The notes beneath the pieces are model-generated. The model saw only the letters and a program-made list of their open reading frames with translations. It did no database searches and was not told the origin of the DNA. Shown piece after piece: positions 35,100-44,391 of a DNA stretch of 45,188 nucleotides; position 1 is the first letter of the stretch, and each line of letters begins with the position of its first letter. The stretch lies in assembly GCA_964628385.1 (NCBI GenBank), contig CAZVOD010000032.1, positions 1-45,188 on the forward strand, read 5' to 3'. This stretch comes from JANQPA01 sp964628385. Its GTDB lineage: Bacteria; Bacteroidota; Bacteroidia; Chitinophagales; Saprospiraceae. Position numbers and translations under genes: made by a program.

Positions 35100-35672
35100 G
35101 GGAAAAATTAGTTTTAGTATGTTTGAATTAATTCAGTCCTAGCGGCTGTATCTTTCCTTATAAAAATACAGCAGCCATCATTACAGCTTACCTACTGATA
35201 CTAGATAGCTATTAACAATAGCCGATTAGGGCCATTCAAGTGCGAATGTTTTTTTTAGCCTAAATTTTGTTGATATGGATAGCAAATATCATAACAGAGA
35301 GGTACGACGTACTAATCTGTTAAAACTTATAAAGCTGTATTACGGAAGGCACGATTATTACGTTGACCTTTAACGGGATTTAAGCTCTACATATGGCAAC
35401 TATTGAATTGGTCTTCTTAAGAAGACCAATTGTTATACCTTCGTTATAAAAAACTATTTATCAAAAGGAAGTTGTGTAGGTATGCATTTCTCTCAAAAGC
35501 TTTTCAAAAATAAAAACTTTCATATAATTTCCAAATTCTTTTCGCAGGCAAGAGAACTTACTTTTGAGTTTTTTAATTTTGTATACCATTGCTTATTAGA
35601 TGTTGTTGATCATAAAACGTTGTTTTAATACCCCCTTTGAAAAAATGAAATCTGCAGAAAAATTGATCGTTT
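35100..35672. other. 573-bp intergenic region with a perfect palindrome
   Basis: No coding frame is convincing. It lies between two minus-strand genes. The only notable structure is the 26-bp palindrome at 35406-35431. The remainder is AT-rich and contains no TAnnTTTG promoter that I trust for the transglycosylase gene. Confidence 0.6.
35406..35431. repeat. Perfect 26-bp palindrome
   Basis: The sequence begins AATTGGTCTTC, has TTAA at the centre and ends GAAGACCAATT; all 13 base pairs match. There is no T-run on either side, so it is not a typical terminator. It is 242 bp beyond the stop of the LamG gene and 307 bp before the transglycosylase start. It may be an operator, a rho-type termination structure or a remnant. 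Confidence 0.6.
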
Positions 35673-37757
35673 CTACTTTACAAAATTTCTAATCTCCTCT
35701 CCGGAGAGGGCTCTTTTGTAAAAATAAATATCATCCAACTTACCTTGAAATAAATCTTTTCCGGTTGCATTCTTTCCGAAAAGTAGCGTTGGAGCATGAG
35801 AAGATATAGCCTGTAGTGATATTACTCTTTCACGGATCAAATTTCCATCAATAAAAATCTTCAATGTATTGTCTTCGTCCATCACAAAAGCTAAATGGTG
35901 CCAATTATTCAGCTCAATTTTGGAACTGTATAGTGTCTCACAGCTTATGTTATAGGAGCAGGTTTCCAAAACAGGCTGACTGGATTTTAGCTGTAGATTG
36001 AACAAAAATGAACCTTCATTTTCCTGCTTACTGAATAGTTGAACGATAGGACTATTGTCATTTTCTGTTTTTATCCATAAAGCCAGAGTATAAGGCGTAT
36101 TGTTATCAATTGTAAAATTATCTTCAAGGCTTATCATCAAGAAGTCTTCTGCTCCGTCAAAGCTGTAAGCACTATTTTCTTCTCCCTTTCTGTTTGTAGT
36201 GAGATTACTGGATATTACTCTAATATTAGAGTCAGAATTGGTGCTTTCTCCGTCGGTATCAAAAGTTTTGGAAAAAATCAGTTTTTCTGTCGAAGGTGCA
36301 AAAATATCTGGCATTACCTCAAGATCCTTGCCCCCTCCCTTTATAGTCTGTTCTGTTATTTCATCAGGTGTTGATGAGCTTTCTGGTGTTTCATCAGGCA
36401 TAGGCATAGCCTTTTCCACTATTGGGGCTTCGGGCAATGTCGTTGAATCTGGCTGCTTATTAATAGTTTCATCAACGACCAAAAGGCCTGATTCTTTAAG
36501 GCTTGGCTCATCTTCCTCCGTATTTTCTGCAATATCTGACGAACGGGATGGGGAGGAAGATATTGATGGTTTTGTAGTTCTGAGCTCCTGTGTACCTTCC
36601 ACGAAGCTCATCAGACTGGAATAAGCTTCGTCATCATTCAAAAATATAAAAAGTAAAGTCTCTTCAATGCTCATGCAATAAAAGGGTTTGGCAAAAATAC
36701 GCTTTACGCCATCAGAGTCACTTATAGAAACAATCAGCTCGTAAGAATCTCCTCTTTTTAATAAATTTGATTTTGCCGCGAGTAGCTCCTGGTCCAATTG
36801 ATAAGTAACCTGACCATTAAGCTCAAACTTCTTTAATTTTTTCAATTCTTCTACATCAGAGCTATTATAAAGGGTATCGCCTAAATTTTTATTGAGAAAG
36901 CCTACCTCTGTTATTAAATACTGTGAAGACCACCTTAACTCTAGCTGGTCTTTTGAAAAATTACTGCTGACGAACGGGTCAAAAGTCAATGCTTTGTTAA
37001 TCATAAATCTGGTAGAAGCCTCCCGGCGCTTTCCGGCCCTATCTGTAACGGCCACAGTGAGTTCGTAATTCTGGCCTTCTATCAGCTGTTTTTTTACCTC
37101 TTTGTCAAGAGCGCCAAAGTGTAATCTGTAAAAGTTGAGTCCTTCAACATCCAGGATTACGTTACCTAAAGTGAGGTTTTTGACCACAACACTTTTTATA
37201 GGATACCTGGAGCTCCACTCAATGTCTAGTTGATCAGCATTAACAGATATCCAAACGGGTTTATTAAAAGTAATTCCATCGTAATTTTTGACTGTACCCG
37301 CTTCTTTTGCTCTGATTCTCTCGTATTGTTGCCGGGCTCTCTCTTCTGGGTCATCAACTTCACTGGCTTTACACTCAGCAAGGAACCTGGTTACAGCATC
37401 CCATCTGTCTTGCTCTGTGTTAATAGAAGAAATATCAGCAAAAATATTCGCGGGTAAAAGTTCTTCTCCGGGAGCAAGGTTGATCCATTCGGAAGCCTTT
37501 TTTCCATTTAACCAGAATAAGCGGACTCTTACAGGTTGCTTACTTTGATTGCTCAGGATAATATCTTCTTCATCAGGCCCTTCGATGAGATAGATATGTT
37601 GAAGCCCCTGATGCTCAAAATTGGAAAATTTGACGGAACGCTCTTCTGGTATGGTAAGCGCAGCAGCTTTTGATGACCAGGCAAGAAATTGCTGATCTGC
37701 TCTCACAAAAGAGAAAATAAAAAAAAATGCAGTAGTGAACGGGATTAGAAATCTCAT
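35673..37757 (-). CDS. Secreted protein with two related modules and a C-terminal LamG-like domain, unknown function
   Basis: I do not recognise this 694-residue protein as a whole. A signal peptide covers about residues 1-20. Two modules look homologous: about 163-253 (ADQLDIEWSSRYPIKSV, then EGQNYELTVAVTDRAGKRR) and about 258-361 (KDQLELRWSSQYLITEV, then RGDSYELIVSISDSDGVKR). A Ser/Thr/Glu/Pro-rich linker spans about 390-480. The last 200 residues are a laminin-G/concanavalin-like fold: YSFDGAEDFLMI, TPYTLALWIKTE, LNNWHHLAFVMDEDNTLKIFIDG and GKLDDIYFYKRALSGEEI. Such domains bind sugars or proteins. It has no T9SS sorting domain, so it is probably periplasmic or exported another way. It is a single gene divergent from the suf operon. 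Confidence 0.75.
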   Translation of the reverse strand: MRFLIPFTTAFFFIFSFVRADQQFLAWSSKAAALTIPEERSVKFSNFEHQGLQHIYLIEGPDEEDIILSNQSKQPVRVRLFWLNGKKASEWINLAPGEELLPANIFADISSINTEQDRWDAVTRFLAECKASEVDDPEERARQQYERIRAKEAGTVKNYDGITFNKPVWISVNADQLDIEWSSRYPIKSVVVKNLTLGNVILDVEGLNFYRLHFGALDKEVKKQLIEGQNYELTVAVTDRAGKRREASTRFMINKALTFDPFVSSNFSKDQLELRWSSQYLITEVGFLNKNLGDTLYNSSDVEELKKLKKFELNGQVTYQLDQELLAAKSNLLKRGDSYELIVSISDSDGVKRIFAKPFYCMSIEETLLFIFLNDDEAYSSLMSFVEGTQELRTTKPSISSSPSRSSDIAENTEEDEPSLKESGLLVVDETINKQPDSTTLPEAPIVEKAMPMPDETPESSSTPDEITEQTIKGGGKDLEVMPDIFAPSTEKLIFSKTFDTDGESTNSDSNIRVISSNLTTNRKGEENSAYSFDGAEDFLMISLEDNFTIDNNTPYTLALWIKTENDNSPIVQLFSKQENEGSFLFNLQLKSSQPVLETCSYNISCETLYSSKIELNNWHHLAFVMDEDNTLKIFIDGNLIRERVISLQAISSHAPTLLFGKNATGKDLFQGKLDDIYFYKRALSGEEIRNFVK

Positions 37758-38291
37758 AGCAATAAGTCTTTGTTCAGGATAAGTATTGATGTCAGTTTTT
37801 AACTATCAGTGTAATAAGTATTCTAAGTATTTGTAATATACGAAGTTTTACTTCAATTCGCCAACCGGTTTTATCAATCAGGCGAACTGGCTTAATTATA
37901 GTTTGACAAGGTGTGGTCGTCGCTACAGCGTCTGGATTAAATTTTGAAAGGCTTTTTTATCTAAAGATAATTGCTGCTCATTGTCAAATCAAATGTTTCA
38001 TACTGTGGTGTACGCTCTTAAAAAGCTAGAAGTGTCGAGAATAGAGTCATTCTTATGCAAAAGCTACCCGTTTTAATTTTTCCTTCTTTTTCTTCTCCTG
38101 TTGCAGCTCAGATTAATTACGTAATGTTGACTGGTTACGCTATCCTAATGGTTGAATAATCAAGCATATACTGTTATACTATTGAAAGAGATTATTTGAT
38201 TCATCATTGTACAGTTATATTTTCAAGTAGCTGTTATTCAGCATAAATTATGACGAACCATAAATTAACAACCTTGTTGTTAGATAGTAAT

Positions 38292-38307
38292 TACCTAAAA
38301 TTAGGTA
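38292..38307. promoter_or_regulatory. Palindromic operator candidate upstream of the suf promoter
   Basis: TACCTAAAATTAGGTA has 7-bp perfect arms with a 2-bp centre. It lies 28 bp upstream of the -33 element of the suf promoter. The size and symmetry suit a dimeric regulator such as an Rrf2, Fur or MarR protein; the spacing does not match the known E. coli IscR type-2 site. The regulator is not in the window. Confidence 0.5.
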
Positions 38308-38335
38308 TGCAGGGTCAAATAATTGTTAGGAAAAA

Positions 38336-38367
38336 TTGATCCTATAAACCATTTAAGGTTATTTTTG
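38336..38367 (+). promoter_or_regulatory. Bacteroidota-type promoter of the suf operon
   Basis: TTG at 38336-38338 and TATTTTTG at 38360-38367 match the -33 TTG and -7 TAnnTTTG elements, with a 21-bp gap, inside the range expected for the Bacteroidota housekeeping sigma factor. Transcription would start near 38374 and give a leader of about 57 bases before sufB. Confidence 0.65.
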
Positions 38368-38430
38368 TATAAGTTGTAGCTTTATTTAGATTCAGTCTTT
38401 ATAAAAACAGTTATAAAAAAAGAAGACAGT

Positions 38431-39876
38431 ATGAGCGAATCAATGAAAACGCTGGAAGCCCACACGGGCAGTGAATATAAGTATGGATTCACGAGTGATA
38501 TTGAAATGGAGACTCTTCCAAAAGGGTTGAATGAAGATATAGTTCGCCAAATTTCAGCAAAGAAAAATGAACCCGAGTTTATGCTTGAGTTCCGCTTGAA
38601 GGCTTTCAGGCATTGGCAGACTATGAAAGAGCCGGGTTGGTCCAATGTAGACTACAAACCAATTGACTATCAGGACATTATTTATTATGCTGCGCCCAAA
38701 AAACGTCCTACCCTAAATAGCCTGGATGAAGCTGATCCTGAGCTGCTGCGCACATTTGAGCGACTAGGGGTTCCACTGGGTGAGCAGAAGGTTTTGGCAG
38801 GTGTTGCTGTAGATGCGGTGATTGACAGTGTATCTATTAAGACAACTTTCAAGGAGAAACTTAGTGAACTGGGTATTATCTTTTGTTCTTTCAGCGAAGC
38901 AGTTCAGGATCATCCTGAGCTAGTTGAAAAATATATTGGCTCAGTCGTGCCTTACACTGATAATTATTTTACAGCCTTGAACTCGGCAGTATTCAGCGAT
39001 GGGTCTTTCTGCTATATTCCTAAAGGCGTACGTTGTCCTATGGAATTATCAACGTACTTCCGTATTAATGCTGCTAATACAGGACAGTTCGAACGTACGC
39101 TAGTAATTGCAGATGAGTCAAGTTATGTGAGTTACCTGGAAGGCTGTACAGCGCCTATCAGAGACGAAAATCAACTTCACGCAGCGGTAGTAGAATTGGT
39201 TGCCTTGGAAAATGCGCAGATTAAGTATTCTACTGTTCAAAACTGGTACCCTGGAGACAAAAATGGCAAAGGAGGTGTATACAATTTTGTAACCAAGCGA
39301 GGTCTTTGTGACGGTAAGAATTCAAAAATTTCCTGGACACAGGTAGAAACGGGGTCAGCAGTAACCTGGAAATATCCAAGCTGTATCTTGAAAGGTGATA
39401 ACTCTATCGGAGAGTTCTACTCTGTAGCCGTAACCAACAACAAGCAGCAAGCTGATACAGGTACCAAAATGATCCATTTGGGCAAAAATACCAGCAGTAC
39501 TATCATATCAAAAGGTATTTCGGCTGGTACAAGTAATAATTCATACAGAGGTTTGGTAAAAATTGCCAAAAAGGCAGAAGGAGCAAGAAATTTCTCACAG
39601 TGTGATTCTATGCTAATGGGAGATCGTTGTGGTGCACACACTTTTCCATACCTCGAAGTAGAAAATAGCACCGCTAAAGTAGAACATGAGGCGACTACTT
39701 CAAAGATTGGAGAAGATCAATTGTACTATTGCCAGCAAAGAGGGTTAAGTGAAGAAGATGCTATCAGTATGATAGTTAATGGATTTGCTAAGGAAGTACT
39801 GAATGAGTTACCAATGGAATTTGCGGTAGAGGCACAAAAACTACTTGCTATAAGCCTGGAAGGAAGTGTGGGATAA
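38431..39876 (+). CDS. sufB: Fe-S cluster assembly scaffold SufB
   Basis: SufB is the main scaffold on which iron-sulfur clusters are built, in complex with SufC and SufD. At 481 residues it is full length. Family motifs are visible: FCYIPKGVRCPMELSTYFRINA (about residues 191-212), GQFERTLVIADESSYVSYLEGCTAP following it, and the C-terminal SQCDSMLMGDRCGAHTFPYLEVENS with the conserved cysteines used in cluster assembly. It is cytoplasmic. It is the first gene of the suf operon, with its own promoter 64 bp upstream. sufC follows after 72 bp. Confidence 0.97.
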   Translation: MSESMKTLEAHTGSEYKYGFTSDIEMETLPKGLNEDIVRQISAKKNEPEFMLEFRLKAFRHWQTMKEPGWSNVDYKPIDYQDIIYYAAPKKRPTLNSLDEADPELLRTFERLGVPLGEQKVLAGVAVDAVIDSVSIKTTFKEKLSELGIIFCSFSEAVQDHPELVEKYIGSVVPYTDNYFTALNSAVFSDGSFCYIPKGVRCPMELSTYFRINAANTGQFERTLVIADESSYVSYLEGCTAPIRDENQLHAAVVELVALENAQIKYSTVQNWYPGDKNGKGGVYNFVTKRGLCDGKNSKISWTQVETGSAVTWKYPSCILKGDNSIGEFYSVAVTNNKQQADTGTKMIHLGKNTSSTIISKGISAGTSNNSYRGLVKIAKKAEGARNFSQCDSMLMGDRCGAHTFPYLEVENSTAKVEHEATTSKIGEDQLYYCQQRGLSEEDAISMIVNGFAKEVLNELPMEFAVEAQKLLAISLEGSVG

Positions 39877-39948
39877 TTATCCTGAGATGTCTTTTTAGGA
39901 TTGATTTCAAAAGTGGCATTTTTAACAAAAAAAAGAAACAACATCACA

Positions 39949-40707
39949 ATGCTTAGCATAGAAAACCTTAAAGTTTCTGTTGAGGAAAAACAAATTCTCA
40001 ACGGCATAAATCTTGATGTAAATCCTGGAGAAGTTCATGCTATCATGGGGCCTAATGGCTCAGGTAAAAGTACCTTAGCTCATGTTTTGGCCGGAAGAGA
40101 AGCCTTCGAAGTGGAAGGAGGATCAATAAATTATAATGGAGAGGATTTGTTCGAAATGGAGGTTGACGAGCGGGCACATGCAGGAATTTTTCTCGCTTTT
40201 CAGTATCCGGTAGAAATTCCTGGTGTAAGTAACGCCAATTTCCTAAAGCAAACTGTTAATTCTGTGCGGGAAGCTCGCGGACAGGGAGCGTTAAATTCTC
40301 TTCAGATGCTCAAGTTATTGAAGGAAAAAGCACAATTGGTAGGCCTGGATGAAAAGCTGTTGCAGCGTTCTCTCAACGAAGGGTTTTCAGGAGGAGAAAA
40401 GAAGAGAAATGAGATGCTACAGATGGCAGTTCTCGATCCTAAGCTAGCTATTCTGGATGAGACTGACTCAGGGTTAGATATTGATGCTTTGAAAGTGGTT
40501 GCTAATGCAGTTAATCAACTGAGGAGCAAAGATCGCTCTTTTATTGTTATTACTCACTATCAGCGCTTGTTGAATTACATAGAGCCTGATTTCGTTCATG
40601 TTCTCTTTAATGGTAGGATCGTAAAGTCAGGCGACAAGACATTGGCAATGAAGTTAGAAGATCAAGGTTACGACTGGGTGAAAGCGGAAGTAGAGAACGC
40701 TATCTAA
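39949..40707 (+). CDS. sufC: Fe-S cluster assembly ATPase SufC
   Basis: SufC is the ABC-type ATPase that drives conformational change of the SufBCD scaffold. I chose the ATG at 39949 (MLSIENLKVSVEEKQIL), giving 252 residues; the frame opens earlier at 39901 but that part is leader. Walker A is MGPNGSGKST at about residues 34-43, the signature GFSGGEKKRNEM at about 144-155 is the SufC version of the ABC motif, Walker B is LAILDETDSGLD with the aspartate before the D-loop, and the H-loop lies in VITHYQRLL. It is soluble, with no membrane domain, as expected. Confidence 0.97.
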   Translation: MLSIENLKVSVEEKQILNGINLDVNPGEVHAIMGPNGSGKSTLAHVLAGREAFEVEGGSINYNGEDLFEMEVDERAHAGIFLAFQYPVEIPGVSNANFLKQTVNSVREARGQGALNSLQMLKLLKEKAQLVGLDEKLLQRSLNEGFSGGEKKRNEMLQMAVLDPKLAILDETDSGLDIDALKVVANAVNQLRSKDRSFIVITHYQRLLNYIEPDFVHVLFNGRIVKSGDKTLAMKLEDQGYDWVKAEVENAI

Positions 40708-40735
40708 TTATTTTTCAAAGCCAAAATTATTTTTT

Positions 40736-42079
40736 ATGTCTATCGTTACTCAAGATAAATTTGAAGATACTAAACAATATTTCATGGACCTCTTTACCGA
40801 AGAGGTGCAAAGTCTCAATGGTGCTAAATCTCTTCCTTTGTTTGCCATAAGAAAAGAGGCAGTAGAAAAAGTACAGGGAATGAAGTTTCCTACGAGACGA
40901 GACGAAGATTGGAAGTACACGGCCCTGACCAGAGTGTTTGCTCCCTCTTACAAAGAGGGTAAGATGACGACTGTAAGCAGGGAAGAAGTAGCTCGGTTTG
41001 CTTTACCGGAAGCTAATCCTTATTTGTTGGTTTTTGTAAATGGTCAGTTTCAACCTGAGCTTTCTGATTTGAGTGATCTTCCCGATGGTGTAGTTGTAAA
41101 ATCCATCAGTGAAGCTCTATTGGATAAAAGTCTAAAAGATAATGTAGAAAAGCAACTGAAGAGCTGGCAGACTGATGCTGGTAAAACTTTAGTTACCCTC
41201 AATACCGCTTTTGCAAAAAATGGTTTTATTATTTCTGTAGAAAAAAATGTAGAAGTAGCCCGTCCATTCCACTTTTTATATTTGCAGCGTTCCAATGTTG
41301 AGCAGTCTTACATGGCGGCTCCGCAGCATATTGTTCATGCAAAGCAGGGGGCACAGGTCACTTTGATTGAGTCATACAGAGATCATGATTACAACGAAAG
41401 TATTCCGTATTTCGTAAATTCTACAAACAGAATTACTGTAGAGAAAAATGCGCATGTGGCTTTGTATAAAGTACAGGATTTGCACAAAGGAAGCTTTCAG
41501 GTAACTAATACCGAAGTAGAACAGCACAGAGACAGCACATTTTCTTCGTATGTAATAGATTTGGGGGGAAGAATAGTAAGAAACAATTTGAGCGTCTTCC
41601 TGAAAGATCAGAACATAAACACTAATATGTATGGTCTTTACCTGGGCAAGAAAGATCAGCATATTGATAATCAAACGTTCATAGATCATGCTTTTCCTCA
41701 TTGCGATAGTAATGAATTCTACAAAGGGATATTAACCGACAAAGCGGTTGGTGTTTTTAATGGAAAAGTAATGGTTCGCCAGGATGCTCAGAAAACAAAT
41801 GCGTTTCAGCAAAATAGCAGCCTGGTACTTTCTGAAACTGCTAAAATGGATTCCAAGCCTCAGTTGGAAATTTTTGCTGATGATGTGAAATGTAGCCACG
41901 GAGCCACCATCGGGCAGTTAGATGAAGGTTCTATTTATTATTTACGCAGTAGAGGACTATCAACAGAAGATGCTAAATCTCTTTTGCAATTTGCTTTTAT
42001 GGTCGAAGTATTGGAAGCGTTCAAACTAGACGCTGTGAAAGACGAAGCAGAAGCTATGATTAGGCAAAGATTGGTTTAA
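40736..42079 (+). CDS. sufD: Fe-S cluster assembly protein SufD
   Basis: SufD pairs with SufB and SufC in the scaffold and is needed for iron entry. The 447-residue protein begins with a helical N-terminal domain including FPTRRDEDWKYTAL (about residues 52-65). It then has the beta-helix core and the C-terminal motifs DAQKTNAFQQNSSLVLS, CSHGATIGQLDEGSIYYLRSRGLS and ARQ-type ends that are shared with SufB. Length and motif order are normal. It starts 28 bp after sufC, and an 81-bp gap separates it from sufS. Confidence 0.95.
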   Translation: MSIVTQDKFEDTKQYFMDLFTEEVQSLNGAKSLPLFAIRKEAVEKVQGMKFPTRRDEDWKYTALTRVFAPSYKEGKMTTVSREEVARFALPEANPYLLVFVNGQFQPELSDLSDLPDGVVVKSISEALLDKSLKDNVEKQLKSWQTDAGKTLVTLNTAFAKNGFIISVEKNVEVARPFHFLYLQRSNVEQSYMAAPQHIVHAKQGAQVTLIESYRDHDYNESIPYFVNSTNRITVEKNAHVALYKVQDLHKGSFQVTNTEVEQHRDSTFSSYVIDLGGRIVRNNLSVFLKDQNINTNMYGLYLGKKDQHIDNQTFIDHAFPHCDSNEFYKGILTDKAVGVFNGKVMVRQDAQKTNAFQQNSSLVLSETAKMDSKPQLEIFADDVKCSHGATIGQLDEGSIYYLRSRGLSTEDAKSLLQFAFMVEVLEAFKLDAVKDEAEAMIRQRLV

Positions 42080-42160
42080 ATGTTTTTGTCAGAGCGGATT
42101 ATTAACCAATCTGAAAGTAATGCGATGGCCAGGAGGTAGTTCTTTAAAACAAGAAACAGA

Positions 42161-43405
42161 ATGGATAACAATATCATAAATAAAATAAAGCTTGATCTAA
42201 TAAAGATCAGAGCCGACTTTCCCTTGCTATCAAAAGATATGAATGGAAAGCCCATCATCTTTTTAGATAGTGCTGCCTCTAGTCAGAAACCGATGCAGGT
42301 AATTCAAGCAGTTGACAATTATTACCAAAATCAACATGCTAACGTACATAGAGGGTTTTATCAGCTGAGTCAAGAGGCAACTTCTGCTTTCGAAGCAGCG
42401 AGAACAGCCGTAAGAGACTTTATAAATGCTTCTTCCGACAAAGAGATTATATTTACCAGGGGTGCTACGGAAAGCATAAACCTTGTCGCTTCTTCCTACG
42501 GCAGAAAATTTTTGAAGCCAGGAGATGAAGTGCTTATTTCTGCAATGGAGCACCATTCAAATATTGTTCCCTGGCAATTAATCTGTGAGCAGCAACAGGC
42601 TAACTTAAAAGTTATCCCTGTCAATGATAAGGGAGAGCTCGTTATGGAAGAGTTCTACCGGTTACTCAATCCAAAGACAAAGATTATTGCTGTGGTGCAT
42701 ATCTCCAATACATTGGGAACGATCAACCCGGTGAAAGAGATTATAGAGGCTGCTCATGAAAAAGACATTCCGGTCTTGGTGGATGGTGCCCAGGCGACAC
42801 CCCACGAAAAGCTTGATGTACAGGCATTAGATGCTGATTTCTATGTCTTTTCAGGCCATAAGATGTTTGGTCCTACAGGAATAGGTATTTTATATGGTAA
42901 AGAGAAGTGGTTAGAGCAAATGCCGCCTTATCACGGGGGAGGTGAGATGATCAAAACCGTGACTTTTGAGAAAACGACTTTTAACGAGCTTCCTTTTAAA
43001 TTTGAAGCTGGCACACCTGATATTTCGGGAGCTATTGGTTTAAAAGCCGCGGTTGATTATATGAATGAACTTAGCCATCAGGCAATTAAAGAGCATGAGC
43101 ATGAGCTTTTGGAATACGGAACGGAAAAGCTTTCAGCGATTGATGGCTTAAGAATTATAGGGCAAGCTGATAACAAAGCCAGCGTAATCTCTTTTCTCGT
43201 GGATGGTACACACCCTTATGATGTCGGAGCAATACTGGATAAATTAGGTATTGCCGTGCGTACCGGGCATCACTGTACTCAACCGTTAATGGATCAATAT
43301 GGTATTCCTGGTACAGTAAGAGCTTCTTTTGCAGTTTATAATACAAAGGAAGAGATAGATAACCTAGTAGAAGGCGTGAAAAGAGCTGTTAGAATGCTCA
43401 AATAA
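42161..43405 (+). CDS. sufS: Cysteine desulfurase SufS
   Basis: SufS takes sulfur from cysteine as a persulfide for the SUF machine. It is a class V PLP enzyme of 414 residues. The PLP lysine is K234 in FSGHKMFGPTG, the cofactor pocket includes AMEHHSNIVPW and LVDGAQATPHE, and the persulfide cysteine is C372 in RTGHHCTQPLM. The short, ordered loop around the cysteine marks group II desulfurases (SufS), as opposed to IscS/NifS. The SufE partner is the next gene (27 bp). Confidence 0.97.
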   Translation: MDNNIINKIKLDLIKIRADFPLLSKDMNGKPIIFLDSAASSQKPMQVIQAVDNYYQNQHANVHRGFYQLSQEATSAFEAARTAVRDFINASSDKEIIFTRGATESINLVASSYGRKFLKPGDEVLISAMEHHSNIVPWQLICEQQQANLKVIPVNDKGELVMEEFYRLLNPKTKIIAVVHISNTLGTINPVKEIIEAAHEKDIPVLVDGAQATPHEKLDVQALDADFYVFSGHKMFGPTGIGILYGKEKWLEQMPPYHGGGEMIKTVTFEKTTFNELPFKFEAGTPDISGAIGLKAAVDYMNELSHQAIKEHEHELLEYGTEKLSAIDGLRIIGQADNKASVISFLVDGTHPYDVGAILDKLGIAVRTGHHCTQPLMDQYGIPGTVRASFAVYNTKEEIDNLVEGVKRAVRMLK

Positions 43406-43432
43406 TATAAGTAAAACTGAAAAAGCTTTATA

Positions 43433-43852
43433 ATGAGAATCAATAATATCCAAGATGAGATTATAAGCGAGTTTGAGCTCTTTAGTGATTGGATGGATAA
43501 ATATGAATACATTATAGACCTTGGAAAGCAGCTTCCTTTAATAGATGAATCTCTGAAGAATGAGGAACATCTAATTAAAGGATGCCAAAGCCAGGTGTGG
43601 CTCAATGCTGATTACCACAATGGTAATGTTGACTTCACCGCTGATAGTGATGCAATCATTACCAAGGGAATTATTGCTTTGCTAATCAGGGTATTGTCTG
43701 GGCAAAAACCGGAAGATATTGCCAGAACTGATCTGTATTTTATTGATAAGATCGGCTTGAAGGAGCATCTTTCTCCAACTCGCTCTAATGGATTGGTGAG
43801 TATGGTGAAGCAAATGAAGATGTACGGTATTGCTTTTAATGCTCAAAATTGA
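43433..43852 (+). CDS. sufE: Sulfur acceptor protein SufE
   Basis: SufE accepts the persulfide from SufS and passes it to SufB. The acceptor cysteine is C51 in LIKGCQSQVWL, and the DWMDKYEYIIDLGKQLP motif (about 19-35) is typical. The 139-residue protein is soluble. It starts 27 bp after sufS and is followed after 5 bp by the sufT-like gene, so tight translational linkage is likely. The length is normal for the family. Confidence 0.96.
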   Translation: MRINNIQDEIISEFELFSDWMDKYEYIIDLGKQLPLIDESLKNEEHLIKGCQSQVWLNADYHNGNVDFTADSDAIITKGIIALLIRVLSGQKPEDIARTDLYFIDKIGLKEHLSPTRSNGLVSMVKQMKMYGIAFNAQN

Positions 43853-43857
43853 GGTAA

Positions 43858-44169
43858 ATGAATAATAAAGTGCTTGAAGAAAAAATCATAGATCAAATAA
43901 AAACGGTATACGATCCGGAAATACCAGTGGACATTTATGAGCTGGGGTTGATTTATGAAGTTATAGCTGATGATAAGGGTATGGTTAAGTTAAAAATGAC
44001 CTTAACTTCGCCTGCCTGTCCTGTGGCAGAATCTTTACCGATGGAAGTACAAGAAAAGGTGCTTGCTGTAGACGGAGTAGAAGATGTAGATTTAAGTGTG
44101 GTTTTTGATCCTCCATGGAATAAGAAAATGATGAGTGAAGAAGCACGATTCGCACTGGATATGTTTTAA
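43858..44169 (+). CDS. sufT: SUF system maturation factor SufT (DUF59/MIP18 family)
   Basis: A 103-residue protein of the DUF59/MIP18 family that helps put Fe-S clusters into client proteins. It has DPEIPVDIYELGLIYEV (about residues 19-35), the conserved cysteine C54 in SPACPVAESLPMEV, and the tail VVFDPPWNKKMMSEEAR (about 81-97). No P-loop domain is fused, so it is the stand-alone SufT type and not Mrp/ApbC. It is the last gene of the operon; a strong terminator follows 33 bp after its stop. Confidence 0.93.
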   Translation: MNNKVLEEKIIDQIKTVYDPEIPVDIYELGLIYEVIADDKGMVKLKMTLTSPACPVAESLPMEVQEKVLAVDGVEDVDLSVVFDPPWNKKMMSEEARFALDMF

Positions 44170-44202
44170 TTTATCGCTTAGGCACATAAAATAAAGCTAA
44201 AT

Positions 44203-44242
44203 AAAAACCCTGAATGAGTAAGGTCTCATCCGGGTTTTTTTA
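44203..44242 (+). terminator. Rho-independent terminator of the suf operon
   Basis: AAACCC...ATGAG pairs with CTCAT...GGGTTT around a short loop, interrupted by a small internal bulge, and is followed by a run of T (GGGTTTTTTT). It lies 34 bp after the sufT stop and ends the six-gene transcript. Confidence 0.85.
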
Positions 44243-44391
44243 TAATCAATTCGATCCAGTTTTTTGGAGCCAATTTTTTACAAAGGTTCTTGGCTATTTT
44301 TCATAAAAGTAACAAATAGAATGCAGGAAAAAATAGGTAGAGGTAAAATCACCAAAAATGGTGGTTTTGAAAATTGGAGTTAACTTAATGA

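Larger units (their letters stand above)
37758..38430. other. 673-bp divergent intergenic region upstream of suf
   Basis: No gene is supported. The right end holds the suf promoter and a palindrome, listed separately. The left 450 bp show only weak short inverted repeats (for example TTCGCC at 37857 with GGCGAA at 37881). The length is generous for a simple promoter pair and could hide a small RNA, but I see no direct sign of one. Confidence 0.6.

Noticed and set aside
42076..42258. 60-codon hydrophobic minus-strand frame across the sufD-sufS gap
   Set aside because: Half of it is antisense to sufS, it has no ribosome-binding site, and the hydrophobic look follows from AT-rich antisense sequence.
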